Of a stretch of 64,000 nt of DNA, positions 21,329 through 29,349 are shown one piece after another (positions within the stretch are counted from its first letter, which is position 1; every line of letters begins with the position of its first letter). Position numbers and translations under genes: made by a program. The notes beneath the pieces are model-generated. The model was not told where the DNA came from. It saw only the letters and a program-made list of their open reading frames with translations, and did no database searches. The stretch is from Priestia aryabhattai (lineage in GTDB: Bacteria; Bacillota; Bacilli; Bacillales; Bacillaceae_H), in assembly GCF_023715685.1 (NCBI RefSeq), contig NZ_JAMBOQ010000008.1:71614-135613 (forward strand). The letters run 5' to 3'.

Positions 21329-22471
21329 TTGGAGCCTAGACCTCAGAAAGGAACTTTTTTCCGAGAAAAAATCTTAAATAATAAATTTGTTGTATATACA
21401 ATTATTATTTTTATTCTCAGCATGACTATTTTTTCGTTATCAAAAATCGGATTTATTTTAATTCCTATCTCTATTTTTATTAAAACAATCGCACTGCCGA
21501 TTATCTTAGCAGGAATTTGCTTTTATTTATTTAATCCGCTTGTTGACTTTTTAGAACGAAAAGGTGTAAAACGAATTATTTCAATTCTTGTTTTATACAT
21601 AGTAATTATCGGCGCATTAGCCATTATTATTTCATCGGTTATTCCGCCGCTAAAAGATCAGATTCAGCGTCTCATTGATAATATCCCTGAGCTGACACAT
21701 GATGTTCAGCATGCGGTGACGAACCTTTCGAATAACCGATATGTCGAACAAGGTCTTCAGTCGGCTAACACGGACCTAGATAAGCTTTCAAAGGATGCAT
21801 CAAAACACTTGAGTAAATATGTTTCTGGATTTTCAAGTGGTATTGTGAACTTTGTCGGCACTATTACAGAAATTATATTATCTGTTGCAGTTTTACCCTT
21901 TATTCTTTTTTACTTGTTAAAAGATGGAAAAAATCTACCTAATTACATTGTAAAACTGCTTCCAAATCGCTCTCGTTCTGAGGCTAAATTTATTTTAGCC
22001 GACATGAACCACGCATTAAGTGCATATATTCGCGGGCAAATTTTTGTTGCGATTTGTATAGGTGTACTGCTTTTCATTGGCTATCTGATTATTGGATTAG
22101 ATTATGCATTACTTCTAGCGATTATCGCCATGGTAACCAATGTTGTCCCTTACCTTGGTCCTATTATCGCCATTATCCCAGCAATTATTATTGCGTTTAT
22201 TACCTCTCCTTTTATGCTTGTAAAACTAGCCATTGTCTGGGCAGTTGTTCAATTACTTGAAGGTAAAGTAATCTCTCCGCAAATTATGGGAAGAAGCCTG
22301 GCTATTCACCCAATTACAGTTATTTTTGTCATTCTAACGGCCGGAAATTTATTCGGAATCATCGGTATTATTTTAGCCGTCCCTGGATATGCAGTTTTAA
22401 AAGTCATTATCACGCATATTTATCAATTCATTCGTTTGAATTCTACTATGTATCCAGATAAAAAAGCATAA
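21329..22471 (+). CDS. AI-2E transporter family membrane protein (PerM/YtvI type)
   Basis: An integral membrane protein of unclear substrate. Seen: about 380 residues with some eight hydrophobic segments; the central hydrophilic region with LKDQIQRLIDNIPELTHDVQ and the family block FILFYLLKDGKNLPNYIVKLLP, then QIFVAICIGVLLFIGYLIIGLDYALLLAI and the C-terminal NVVPYLGPIIAIIPAIIIA and QLLEGKVISPQIMGRSL. Known: the family contains exporters and a sodium/lithium antiporter. The start is a TTG at 21329 with AAGGAG nine bases before it, chosen over the TTG at 21320, which touches the site. A bidirectional terminator follows. Confidence 0.85.
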   Translation: MEPRPQKGTFFREKILNNKFVVYTIIIFILSMTIFSLSKIGFILIPISIFIKTIALPIILAGICFYLFNPLVDFLERKGVKRIISILVLYIVIIGALAIIISSVIPPLKDQIQRLIDNIPELTHDVQHAVTNLSNNRYVEQGLQSANTDLDKLSKDASKHLSKYVSGFSSGIVNFVGTITEIILSVAVLPFILFYLLKDGKNLPNYIVKLLPNRSRSEAKFILADMNHALSAYIRGQIFVAICIGVLLFIGYLIIGLDYALLLAIIAMVTNVVPYLGPIIAIIPAIIIAFITSPFMLVKLAIVWAVVQLLEGKVISPQIMGRSLAIHPITVIFVILTAGNLFGIIGIILAVPGYAVLKVIITHIYQFIRLNSTMYPDKKA

Positions 22472-22472
22472 T

Positions 22473-22504
22473 AAAAAGCCCATCGAAAATCGATGGGCTT
22501 TTTA
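22473..22504. terminator. Bidirectional terminator between the AI-2E family gene and the SET gene
   Basis: AAAAAGCCCATCG-AAAA-CGATGGGCTTTTT is a strong hairpin between convergent genes. Confidence 0.9.
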
Positions 22505-22514
22505 TTATGCTTTT

Positions 22515-22910
22515 TTACTTCTGTTCGTCTTCATCTTCACGATCAAACCAAAGGAGCTCTTGATCATCTACATCTCCGTTATAGTTGATGAGAATTTCTT
22601 CCCCTGCTTGGATATCCGTATACGCATAAAAATCAAAGGTATGATTATCAAAATTAATTTCATACGTAGCATTCGGTGTATACGAATGATTAAACAGCAT
22701 ACCGTATCCCAAAAGAATAGCCGTGTGATTCACTCCATACTCAAAAGCATAATCGGCTAGTGTTGTCTTTTCAATAAAATCATGCTCTTTATTAGGATAA
22801 GCGATAACAGGAGCTTCGTGAATAAGCGTTCCTTTTTTGATATCCTGCTTAGCAAATACACCTCTATTAAATTCTCCGTCGCTTAGCGCAGACGCTTTTA
22901 TTTCGATCAT
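22515..22910 (-). CDS. Small SET-domain protein (putative lysine methyltransferase)
   Basis: Probably transfers a methyl group from S-adenosylmethionine to lysine. Seen: about 131 residues forming one SET domain: RGVFAKQDIKKGTLIHEAPV at the start, LFNHSYTPNATYE (the SAM-binding NHS motif), the beta strand TFDFYAYTDIQAGEEILINY with the catalytic Tyr in ILINYNG, and an acidic tail. SET proteins are common in eukaryotes and scattered in bacteria; a free-standing SET protein in Bacillus is less usual. The ATG at 22910 follows AGGTG; a GTG at 22919 is possible. Its target is unknown. Confidence 0.78.
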   Translation of the reverse strand: MIEIKASALSDGEFNRGVFAKQDIKKGTLIHEAPVIAYPNKEHDFIEKTTLADYAFEYGVNHTAILLGYGMLFNHSYTPNATYEINFDNHTFDFYAYTDIQAGEEILINYNGDVDDQELLWFDREDEDEQK

Positions 22911-23238
22911 ATTCGTCACCTATATATTCTTTCTTCTAAGATTTTTTTCTTCCTTAAGCTTGACAGTTTCTGATAATGAAATCAACTGTTTTTCATAACC
23001 ACTTGAATATAAGCTGAAGAAGTGCTTATCATACGCGCTTATGGAAGCGCTTACCTTGAGATACGATTTTGTTTTATCTTAGACATGGAAACGCAATGCC
23101 CTTGTACGTACTCCTTTTTTAGGTGTATTTAATCCTTAAAAGATCGTTTTTCTCTGTGATATAATCGTTTATGCTGCTTTTTTATTAATCTATGATTCTT
23201 ATTACTAATTTTATCTTATGTTAAAAAGAAGGATTCAA
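22911..23238. other. Intergenic stretch before the rarD remnant
   Basis: About 330 AT-rich bases. A TATAAT lies near 23160 (GTGATATAATCG) and could belong to the promoter of the decayed rarD gene. No intact gene is seen. Confidence 0.4.
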
Positions 23239-23478
23239 ATGAATTTAAATCACAACAAAGATGGTGTGATGTATGCGGTCCTTTCTTATCTTATACGGGG
23301 CTCGTGCCAATTTATTGGAAGCTGGTTCAACACGTAGCATCAGGGGAGATTTTAGCTCAGCGCATTTTTTTGGTCTTTTATTTTTATTTGGTTAGCTCTT
23401 GTTATTTATAAGTTTTCATCTATTACCAAATGGGGGAACGGAAGTAAAAAACAAATAAAAAATGAGATGGAAGCCTAA
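23239..23478 (+). pseudogene. rarD: Decayed N-terminus of a RarD/EamA-family transporter
   Basis: Read in one frame the region starts MNLNHNKDGVMYAVLSYLI; moving one base forward gives GLVPIYWKLVQHVASGEILA; a second shift gives WSFIFIWLALVIYKFSSITK, then KKQIKNEMEA and a stop. Together these give the typical start of RarD: DGVLYA-AYLIWG-LPIYWK-L--V---EILAHRI-WS. Only about 80 of about 300 residues remain, with two frameshifts. It is therefore a remnant. Confidence 0.75.
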
Positions 23479-23540
23479 TAGAATCATACATTTTCTTACG
23501 TATTATTTCTAAACAAAATGGGCTGGAAGGAGTGGTATTT

Positions 23541-24311
23541 ATGAAACGAATCATTGACTCTCATATTCACCTTGATCAATATGAACCGAAAAGTTGGAAA
23601 GATATAATTGAGAAAGATCTTTCGTTACAAGCGCTCATTTCTGTATCTTCTACATTACACTCTTGCCAACTTAACCAAAAAATCAGCAAATTGTATTCCC
23701 GCGTGAAACCCGCCTACGGATTTCACCCTGAACAAATGTTACCTTCTTCAAATGAATTAACGCAGCTGTTTGCTTGGATTGATCAAAATAATGAAGAAAT
23801 GATAGCTGTTGGTGAGATTGGTCTGCCTTATTACTTAAGTCAGAAATATACTCTTTCTCTAGAACCCTATTTGGAGCTACTCGAAGCTTTTATTATCCAT
23901 TCAAGAAAATGGGAAAAGCCATTAATTCTTCACGCTGTATATGAAGATGCTGAGATCGTGTGCGACTTATTAGAAAAGCATTCTGTGTCTAAAGCTCACT
24001 TCCATTGGTTCAAAGGAGCTAAAAAGACCGTTGAACGAATGAAAAACAACGGTTACTATATTTCAGTTACACCTGATATTGTATATAAGCCTAAAATCCA
24101 AGCGCTTGTCACGGACTACCCTCTTGACTATTTGATGGTCGAAACAGACGGTCCGTGGCCATTTGAAGGACCTTTTCAAAACCAGATAACGGTTCCATCA
24201 ATGATGCATCAGTCCGTTCAACAAATAGCACGTCTCAAAAGGATTTCTGTAACGGAAGCATATGATTTTTTATATCAAAATACATCTTGTTTTTATAATC
24301 TCTCCACATAA
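23541..24311 (+). CDS. TatD-family metal-dependent hydrolase
   Basis: Probably a DNase-like phosphohydrolase of the amidohydrolase superfamily. Seen: 256 residues; metal-ligand motifs DSHIHLDQYEP near the start, AVGEIGLPYY, LILHAVYEDAE, KAHFHWFKG and VETDGPWPFEGPF near the end, in the TatD order. The start is the ATG at 23541 after AAGGAG; the upstream GTG has no site. It lies after the rarD remnant and before convergent small genes. The family usually works on DNA ends, but many members are uncharacterised. Confidence 0.85.
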   Translation: MKRIIDSHIHLDQYEPKSWKDIIEKDLSLQALISVSSTLHSCQLNQKISKLYSRVKPAYGFHPEQMLPSSNELTQLFAWIDQNNEEMIAVGEIGLPYYLSQKYTLSLEPYLELLEAFIIHSRKWEKPLILHAVYEDAEIVCDLLEKHSVSKAHFHWFKGAKKTVERMKNNGYYISVTPDIVYKPKIQALVTDYPLDYLMVETDGPWPFEGPFQNQITVPSMMHQSVQQIARLKRISVTEAYDFLYQNTSCFYNLST

Positions 24312-24339
24312 AAGGCCTTTCCCTAAGGAAAGGCCTTTT
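24310..24339. terminator. Bidirectional terminator after the tatD-like gene
   Basis: AAAAGGCCTTTCC-CTAA-GGAAAGGCCTTTT, a perfect 13-bp stem at the stop codon and shared by two convergent genes. Confidence 0.9.
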
Positions 24340-24343
24340 ATAT

Positions 24344-24481
24344 CTAAATTCGTTTCACAAGTTTTACGATTAGCACAATCACTGCAATAACAAGAAGAAT
24401 GTGTATGATGCCGCCGCCAATATGAAAAACTAATCCTAACAACCAAAAAATAAATAAAAGTCCAATAATCGTCCACAACAT
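24344..24481 (-). CDS. Tiny hydrophobic protein, lmo0937 type
   Basis: A 45-residue membrane protein not called by long-frame scans. Seen: starts MLWTIIGLLFIFWLLGLVF, then HIGGGIIHILLVIAVIVLIV, and ends KLVKRI. Two hydrophobic segments flank a Gly-rich turn. I recognise this as the lmo0937 family found in many Firmicutes. It has AGGAG nine bases before ATG and ends at the shared terminator. Function is unknown. Confidence 0.75.
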   Translation of the reverse strand: MLWTIIGLLFIFWLLGLVFHIGGGIIHILLVIAVIVLIVKLVKRI

Positions 24482-24675
24482 AATATTTTCTCCTTTTTTT
24501 ATATGTAGTATTTGTTATAATTTTATATTTCCCTAAATGTGCATAAATAAACGCATTTTATATACATCTTTTCACTGAGGAAGGTTCACATAATGTACAA
24601 AAAGCAATCATGTTCTCTGTGGTAAAATAAGTATGTAATCTTATTTAATTTAAACTATAGCGGAGATGATTAACT

Positions 24676-25119
24676 ATGACATGGATTGTAGTACTTTCCA
24701 TCATTCTTGTAAGTGCGCTCAAAATATTAGTAACGTGTCTTCCAACTCCAGTTGTCAAATGGCTTATGACTAAATTTCAATTGCATCCAACACTTGATGA
24801 TCAAAACGTTACTATCACAGTTGATGGGAAACATTTAGAAGGCAAAGATAAAATTCAAGTGATTGATTATTTTAATAAAGCAACATTTTTTAAACAATAT
24901 TATGTCCATGAAGGAAATAAGGACTATTATAAACACTTAGAAGACAGTGAAACTCCACTTGTTATCGATACGAAAAAAGGTAAAAACGATGTTCGATTAT
25001 GCGTATACAGTTATCATGATCATGTCGACGTTGTGAAACAGTATAAAAAGAAGATTATTGCCTACAGTCTGCTGTCTGATCACCTTCAAAAGCAGTCCAT
25101 AACAGCTGACCTAGCTTAA
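24676..25119 (+). CDS. yfmQ: Conserved hypothetical protein, YfmQ type
   Basis: Function unknown. Seen: 147 residues; one N-terminal hydrophobic segment (TWIVVLSIILVSALKILV); a soluble part with IDYFNKATFFKQYY and a conserved block TPLVIDTKKGKNDVRL and VDVVKQYKKKIIAYSL. This matches my recollection of B. subtilis YfmQ (about 145 residues) in order and detail. The start has GGAG ten bases before. It ends in a terminator. Confidence 0.75.
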   Translation: MTWIVVLSIILVSALKILVTCLPTPVVKWLMTKFQLHPTLDDQNVTITVDGKHLEGKDKIQVIDYFNKATFFKQYYVHEGNKDYYKHLEDSETPLVIDTKKGKNDVRLCVYSYHDHVDVVKQYKKKIIAYSLLSDHLQKQSITADLA

Positions 25120-25123
25120 ACCA

Positions 25124-25147
25124 GTCGCCTATAAGGCGGCTTTTTTA
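25124..25147 (+). terminator. Terminator after yfmQ
   Basis: GTCGCCT-ATA-AGGCGGC with TTTTTTAG, a short GC-rich stem with one G-U pair. Confidence 0.8.
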
Positions 25148-25256
25148 GTTTTGAATTTGAAGCTATCATATTTAAAAACACCAAACTTTAACATTAAATG
25201 TAATGCTATAATATTAATTAATATAATTTTCTAACTTTTTTAAGGAGTGATAGATA

Positions 25257-26558
25257 ATGCTTTCTTTGTTAGGGTTTGGAATGATTGCAACTTTTCTTTT
25301 TCTCGTCATTAGTAAACGCTTGTCCGTGGTTGTTGCTTTTATTTTTGTCGCTATCCTCTTCGGCGTACTTGGAGGTTTTAGTGCTGATATGGGAGATATG
25401 ATGATGAAAGGTATTTTAAAAGTAGCTCCTACAGCCATTATGATCGTTTTTGCTATTTTATATTTTGGACTAATGATTGACGTCGGTTTATTTGATCCTA
25501 TGATTTCTCGTATCCTAAACATTGTGAAAGGCGATCCTTTAAAAGTCGTAATGGCAACTGCAGTTATTACAATGCTCGTTGGCTTGGATGGAGATGGCTC
25601 TTCTACATTTTTAATTACAGTTTCTGCCTTGCTTCCTTTGTACACAAAATTAGGAATGAACCGACTAATACTTGCTTGTGTTATTAGTTTAAGCGCAGGT
25701 GTTATGAATATGATTCCTTGGGGAGGGCCTCTAGTAAGAGCCGCAGCAAGTTTACAATTAGAAGTATCAGATCTATTTAACCCTCTGATTCCAACTGTGG
25801 CAGCAGGATTGATGTGGACTTTATTTTCAGCATACTTACTCGGAAAAAGAGAGAAAGCGCGCTTAGGAACAATTCATTTAAAAGGTTCATCAATGGCTTT
25901 TGCTGAACAGCTTTCAGTTCATGAGACACCTGCGAAGCCACCTAGACTCTTTTGGTTTAATGCCTTATTGACACTGTGCTTAATGGCTCTATTGATCATA
26001 GACATACTCCCTATTCCCATTTTATTTGCCATTGCCTTTGCCATTGCTTTATTTGTTAATTTTCCTCATCCAAAAGAACAGCAAGAAAGAATCTTAAGTC
26101 ATGCAAACAGCTTCGTAATGGTTAGTACATTAGTTTTTGCAGCCGGAATCTTTACAGGCGTTTTTACAGAAACAAAAATGATGGATGCTATGGCTAATAC
26201 AATTGTCAGCCTTACTCCTGAATGGCTAGGCTCTCACCTTCCCTTAGTTGTAGCAATAACGAGCCTTCCTCTTAGCTTTGTATTTTCACCTGATGCTTAT
26301 TATTTCGGCATTTTACCTGTTATTAGCCATACAGCAGCTAATTTTGGTGTAGACCCTGTAGAAATAGGACGAGCAGCTTTATTGGGACATTCCACAACTG
26401 GGTTTCCTCTATCCCCTTTAGTGCCTGCTACTTTCATTCTGATTGGGCTGGTTGAAGTAGATTTCGGCGAGCATCAAAAGTTTCTTTTCAAATGGGCCTT
26501 TGGGACAACTATTGTCATGACGATTACAGCCATTTTAACGAGCGCTATTTCCCTTTAG
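25257..26558 (+). CDS. CitMHS-family citrate/metal carrier
   Basis: A membrane symporter that takes up citrate complexed to a divalent metal. Seen: 433 residues, some 11-12 hydrophobic helices; family blocks PTAIMIVFAILYFGLMIDVG, TMLVGLDGDGSSTFLIT, ACVISLSAGVMNMIPWGGP and FSPDAYYFGILPVISHTA, and the C-terminal GHSTTGFPLSPLVPATFIL. The start has AAGGAG. B. subtilis CitM and CitH are the known members; which metal is used here is unknown. It stands alone; no two-component pair of CitST type is seen beside it. Confidence 0.9.
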   Translation: MLSLLGFGMIATFLFLVISKRLSVVVAFIFVAILFGVLGGFSADMGDMMMKGILKVAPTAIMIVFAILYFGLMIDVGLFDPMISRILNIVKGDPLKVVMATAVITMLVGLDGDGSSTFLITVSALLPLYTKLGMNRLILACVISLSAGVMNMIPWGGPLVRAAASLQLEVSDLFNPLIPTVAAGLMWTLFSAYLLGKREKARLGTIHLKGSSMAFAEQLSVHETPAKPPRLFWFNALLTLCLMALLIIDILPIPILFAIAFAIALFVNFPHPKEQQERILSHANSFVMVSTLVFAAGIFTGVFTETKMMDAMANTIVSLTPEWLGSHLPLVVAITSLPLSFVFSPDAYYFGILPVISHTAANFGVDPVEIGRAALLGHSTTGFPLSPLVPATFILIGLVEVDFGEHQKFLFKWAFGTTIVMTITAILTSAISL

Positions 26559-26578
26559 ACTCCAACCATAAAAAAGAA

Positions 26579-26616
26579 AGCCGACTACCATAAGGCAATC
26601 GGCTCACACATGTAGG
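26579..26616 (-). terminator. Terminator-like hairpin in the citM/GNAT gap, minus strand
   Basis: AGCCGAT and ATCGGCT-like arms lie within 26579-26604; on the minus strand they are followed by TTCTTTTTT. It would stop minus-strand transcription that passes the hairpin at 26735. Confidence 0.55.
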
Positions 26617-26734
26617 ATATTGATTTAACACTAACAAAGTACAACACAACACTAGTAATTATATAATATATTTCACTTTTTTGAAAGCGATTTCATATAT
26701 ATTTTTAAAAATATTTTATTATTTATTTTTCATA

Positions 26735-26776
26735 GAAAAAAACCACGTCTCAGCCAATTCGAAACGTGGTTCTTTT
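26735..26776. terminator. Bidirectional hairpin in the gap between the citrate carrier and a GNAT gene
   Basis: AACCACGT and ACGTGGTT with a 15-base loop and A/T runs at both sides. The 313-base gap 26559-26871 otherwise holds nothing I recognise. Confidence 0.65.
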
Positions 26777-26871
26777 CTGTAAGGACTTGCCCTACAGGAT
26801 ATAAATGTAGATTACATTCATTATAGCATGAGCCTGTATACAAATTCTATGGTAATTACTGTATGATCCAG

Positions 26872-27384
26872 CTACATTATGACCGTTTGCATTTTTCTGT
26901 CCATGTGCAGCGTATTCCATAGTTCATCCTGTTCAGCTAGCCTTTTGACAAAGCCTTGTGAAGTCCAAAAAGGAACAGCCCCAGGTAAAAAAGGATGAGT
27001 ATGTAGATACAGCGTGTCATAAAAATGAAGTTGGGCAAATTGTTCAACTGCTTTTAACAGCTGCTGTCCGATGCCTAGACGCCGGTACGCTGGATCCACA
27101 TAGCATTTTACAATCTCGGCTGCAGTTCTATGTTCATATCGCTCTTTTAATGCATGAAACCGTCCATCGTAAGCGTATAAACCAATTGTTCCAATTACTT
27201 GTTGATTTTCCGTGACAGCTGCAAAAAAAGCAGCGCCTTTCGCTAGAACATAACGCTCATTAAAATGAAGCAAATCCACAGGAAGTTGATTTTTTTCCAG
27301 CATAGGAAATAGCTCATTTCGCATATTAATGACAAACTGAATCACCTCAGCATCCTTTTCTTTTACTTCTTTAATTTGATACAT
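26872..27384 (-). CDS. GNAT-family acetyltransferase
   Basis: Transfers an acetyl group to an unknown acceptor. Seen: about 170 residues; GNAT fold with FFAAVTENQQVIGTIGLYAY and the acetyl-CoA loop VDPAYRRLGIGQQLLKAVEQFA, and FYDTLYLHTHPFLPGAVPFW with a C-terminal strand. The start is ATG at 27384 because AAGGAG lies seven bases before it; the earlier GTG lacks a site. No partner gene is nearby. Confidence 0.8.
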   Translation of the reverse strand: MYQIKEVKEKDAEVIQFVINMRNELFPMLEKNQLPVDLLHFNERYVLAKGAAFFAAVTENQQVIGTIGLYAYDGRFHALKERYEHRTAAEIVKCYVDPAYRRLGIGQQLLKAVEQFAQLHFYDTLYLHTHPFLPGAVPFWTSQGFVKRLAEQDELWNTLHMDRKMQTVIM

Positions 27385-27468
27385 TTGTACTCCTTGCACG
27401 TTTACTGTCACATCCTTTTCTCTATCATTGTATACTTTCTCTTCTCCCTATCCCTGCCTCAATATTGA

Positions 27469-29010
27469 CTAGGGGGTTACATCTAAATGCTGAGTCAGCA
27501 TATAATACTCGCTTGGATTTGTTGTCCAGTTTTTCACTTTTTGATTATAAGCAACAACAATGTTTGGATGTACAATCGATGATGTAAGCATTTTCCTATT
27601 AATCAAAGCGGTTGCTTGCTTAGCTAGCTGATCTCGTTTCGCCTCATCTACTGTTGAATTTAATTGCTGAATCATTTTTGTTAGCTTATCATCATTAATC
27701 CGGCTGGCATTTAAACCACCGCCGGGCAAATAATTCGTACTTAAATAATAGCTGGCATCCCCTCTAGGTGCTGTGATAAGGCTGTACAATGCTAAACCCC
27801 AATCATCTTTTGCCATTAAATATTCATCGCTGTCCTCAACGAGATTAATCTTAATATTGATTCCTAACTCTTTCGCACTAGATTGTATAAGCTGAGCAAT
27901 CAAAGGAAGTTCTGGCAAAGAACTGTATGTGACAAGAGAGAGCGATAAGGGCTTTCCGTTTTTGATTGTTTTTCCATTTTTATTTTGATAGCCTGCTTTC
28001 TCCAAATACTTTTTAGCAGATGTTATTCCTCTCTGCTTACTAGCAGTATTATCAGCAAAAGGAAATTCAGGTAAAAATGGACCTTGAGCCGCTGCCGCTT
28101 GATTATTCATTATGCTGCTGACAATTTCTTTTCGGTTCAATAAGGAATCTATAGCTTTCCTTACATTTTCGTCTTTTAATGCGTCATTGGTTTGATTATA
28201 AAGCAATAAATGGGTGCGCACACTAGGTACTCCATTTACTTTGAAAGACGAATCTGTTTGTAAAGTGCCCAAGCTTTCTAACGACGGACGATAAATAATA
28301 TCTGCTGTTCCGGATTGAAGAGCTGCAACTCGCGCATTAGCATCTTCGTTAAATGCAAAGGTCGCACTTTTCAATTTCACCTTCCCATTCCAATAATTTT
28401 CATATCTTTCTAATTTCACTTGATTTCCTTGATCGAAAGACAAAACGTGAAATGGCCCTGTACCAATGGGCTTCTTAGCTATATTAGAAGCTTCAACATC
28501 TATAATGGCTGTATTTGGATGCACTAATTCAGAAGGAAATTTAGGCATTGGTTCTTTTAACGTAATTGTCAGCATATGACCGTTCGCTTTCATTTCTTTG
28601 ATTTTTAAAGCGTTTCTCATCGCATAACTTTGATTTATTGCTCTTTGAAGAGAAGACTTCACGGCATTTGCCTCCAGTGCTTTTCCATTTTGAAACGTGA
28701 TGTTCTTTCTTATCATAAATGTCCACGTAAGACCGTTATCTTTTGTTTCCCACTTTTCAGCAAGCCAAGGCTTTATTTTTAAATCGTCGCTGATCTTAAC
28801 AAGCGTCTCCCCCACTCCCGCACGAACTGCTGTATAATCATCATCCATATGCGGATCAAGCGTGGTAGGTGTGAAATTAAATAAAAATGTAACATTTTTA
28901 TCCGTTTTCTTTCTTTCTTTTATACTCATACTCTCTTCATGAGGCGCGCAAGCAGTGAGGCAAAGTAAAACAAGAAATATTATAGATACGAGCTTTTTAT
29001 TATTTATCAT
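27469..29010 (-). CDS. Nickel/peptide-type ABC solute-binding lipoprotein under a B12 riboswitch
   Basis: Captures a ligand outside the cell and delivers it to an ABC permease. Seen: 513 residues; lipobox LTAC at about 18-21; SBP family 5 features: NVTFLFNFTPTTLDPHMDDDY, VRAGVGETLVKI, KPIGTGPFHV, YNQTNDALKDENVRKAIDSLL, and PRGDASYYLSTN. It resembles NikA more than OppA. It begins with AAGGTGG and is preceded by a cobalamin riboswitch and terminator. Inferred: cobalt (or corrinoid-related metal) capture, since B12 riboswitches control cobalt uptake. No permease or ATPase gene lies next to it, which is odd. The ligand is not proven. Confidence 0.8.
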   Translation of the reverse strand: MINNKKLVSIIFLVLLCLTACAPHEESMSIKERKKTDKNVTFLFNFTPTTLDPHMDDDYTAVRAGVGETLVKISDDLKIKPWLAEKWETKDNGLTWTFMIRKNITFQNGKALEANAVKSSLQRAINQSYAMRNALKIKEMKANGHMLTITLKEPMPKFPSELVHPNTAIIDVEASNIAKKPIGTGPFHVLSFDQGNQVKLERYENYWNGKVKLKSATFAFNEDANARVAALQSGTADIIYRPSLESLGTLQTDSSFKVNGVPSVRTHLLLYNQTNDALKDENVRKAIDSLLNRKEIVSSIMNNQAAAAQGPFLPEFPFADNTASKQRGITSAKKYLEKAGYQNKNGKTIKNGKPLSLSLVTYSSLPELPLIAQLIQSSAKELGINIKINLVEDSDEYLMAKDDWGLALYSLITAPRGDASYYLSTNYLPGGGLNASRINDDKLTKMIQQLNSTVDEAKRDQLAKQATALINRKMLTSSIVHPNIVVAYNQKVKNWTTNPSEYYMLTQHLDVTP

Positions 29011-29041
29011 TCATTTTTCCACCTTCTATTTTAATACACAC

Positions 29042-29071
29042 AAAAAAAGCACTTCTAAAAAAGAAGTGCTT
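29042..29071 (-). terminator. Attenuator terminator of the cobalamin riboswitch
   Basis: AAGCACTTCT and AGAAGTGCTT form a 10-bp stem with a six-base loop, followed by a run of T on the minus strand. It lies between the riboswitch and the lipoprotein gene and is the likely expression platform. Confidence 0.8.
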
Positions 29072-29169
29072 GTCTTCACAACAAATTCAGATAAACGTAT
29101 CCCTTGTTTATCCTATTTTTGATTCTGCCAAAACACCTCCCTATCCTCGTAGGTTATTGTGTGCTACGA

Positions 29170-29335
29170 TTTATGGCAGGTCTCCTGGCTTCAAGTCACT
29201 GCCTTATACCGCCTTCCCGTCTCTAAATAGACAGTGGCTTTTTGGCATAAGGCTCCTTGTTACAGTGGCGGGACCGCTCCGGATTTTCACCGGATTCCCT
29301 TTTAAGGCAATTGAAGAACAATTACCACCATAAAT
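29170..29335 (-). ncRNA. Cobalamin (B12) riboswitch
   Basis: The minus strand shows the classic conserved pieces in order: AAAAGGGAATCCGGTGAAAA with TCCGGAGCGGTCCCGCCACTG, then GCCACTGTC, GGGAAGGCGGTAT, AGGCAGTGAC and the B12 box AGCCAGGAGACCTGCC (29175-29190). The order and spacing fit the B12 aptamer well. It starts some 15-20 bases after the ftsZ-like stop codon, so its promoter must lie inside that gene or come from readthrough. It controls the solute-binding lipoprotein gene downstream. Confidence 0.93.
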
Positions 29336-29349
29336 GCTGGTTATTTAAT

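Noticed and set aside
24270..24476. Minus-strand frame of 68 codons
   Set aside because: Overlaps the lmo0937-type gene in another frame, which has the ribosome site and family pattern.
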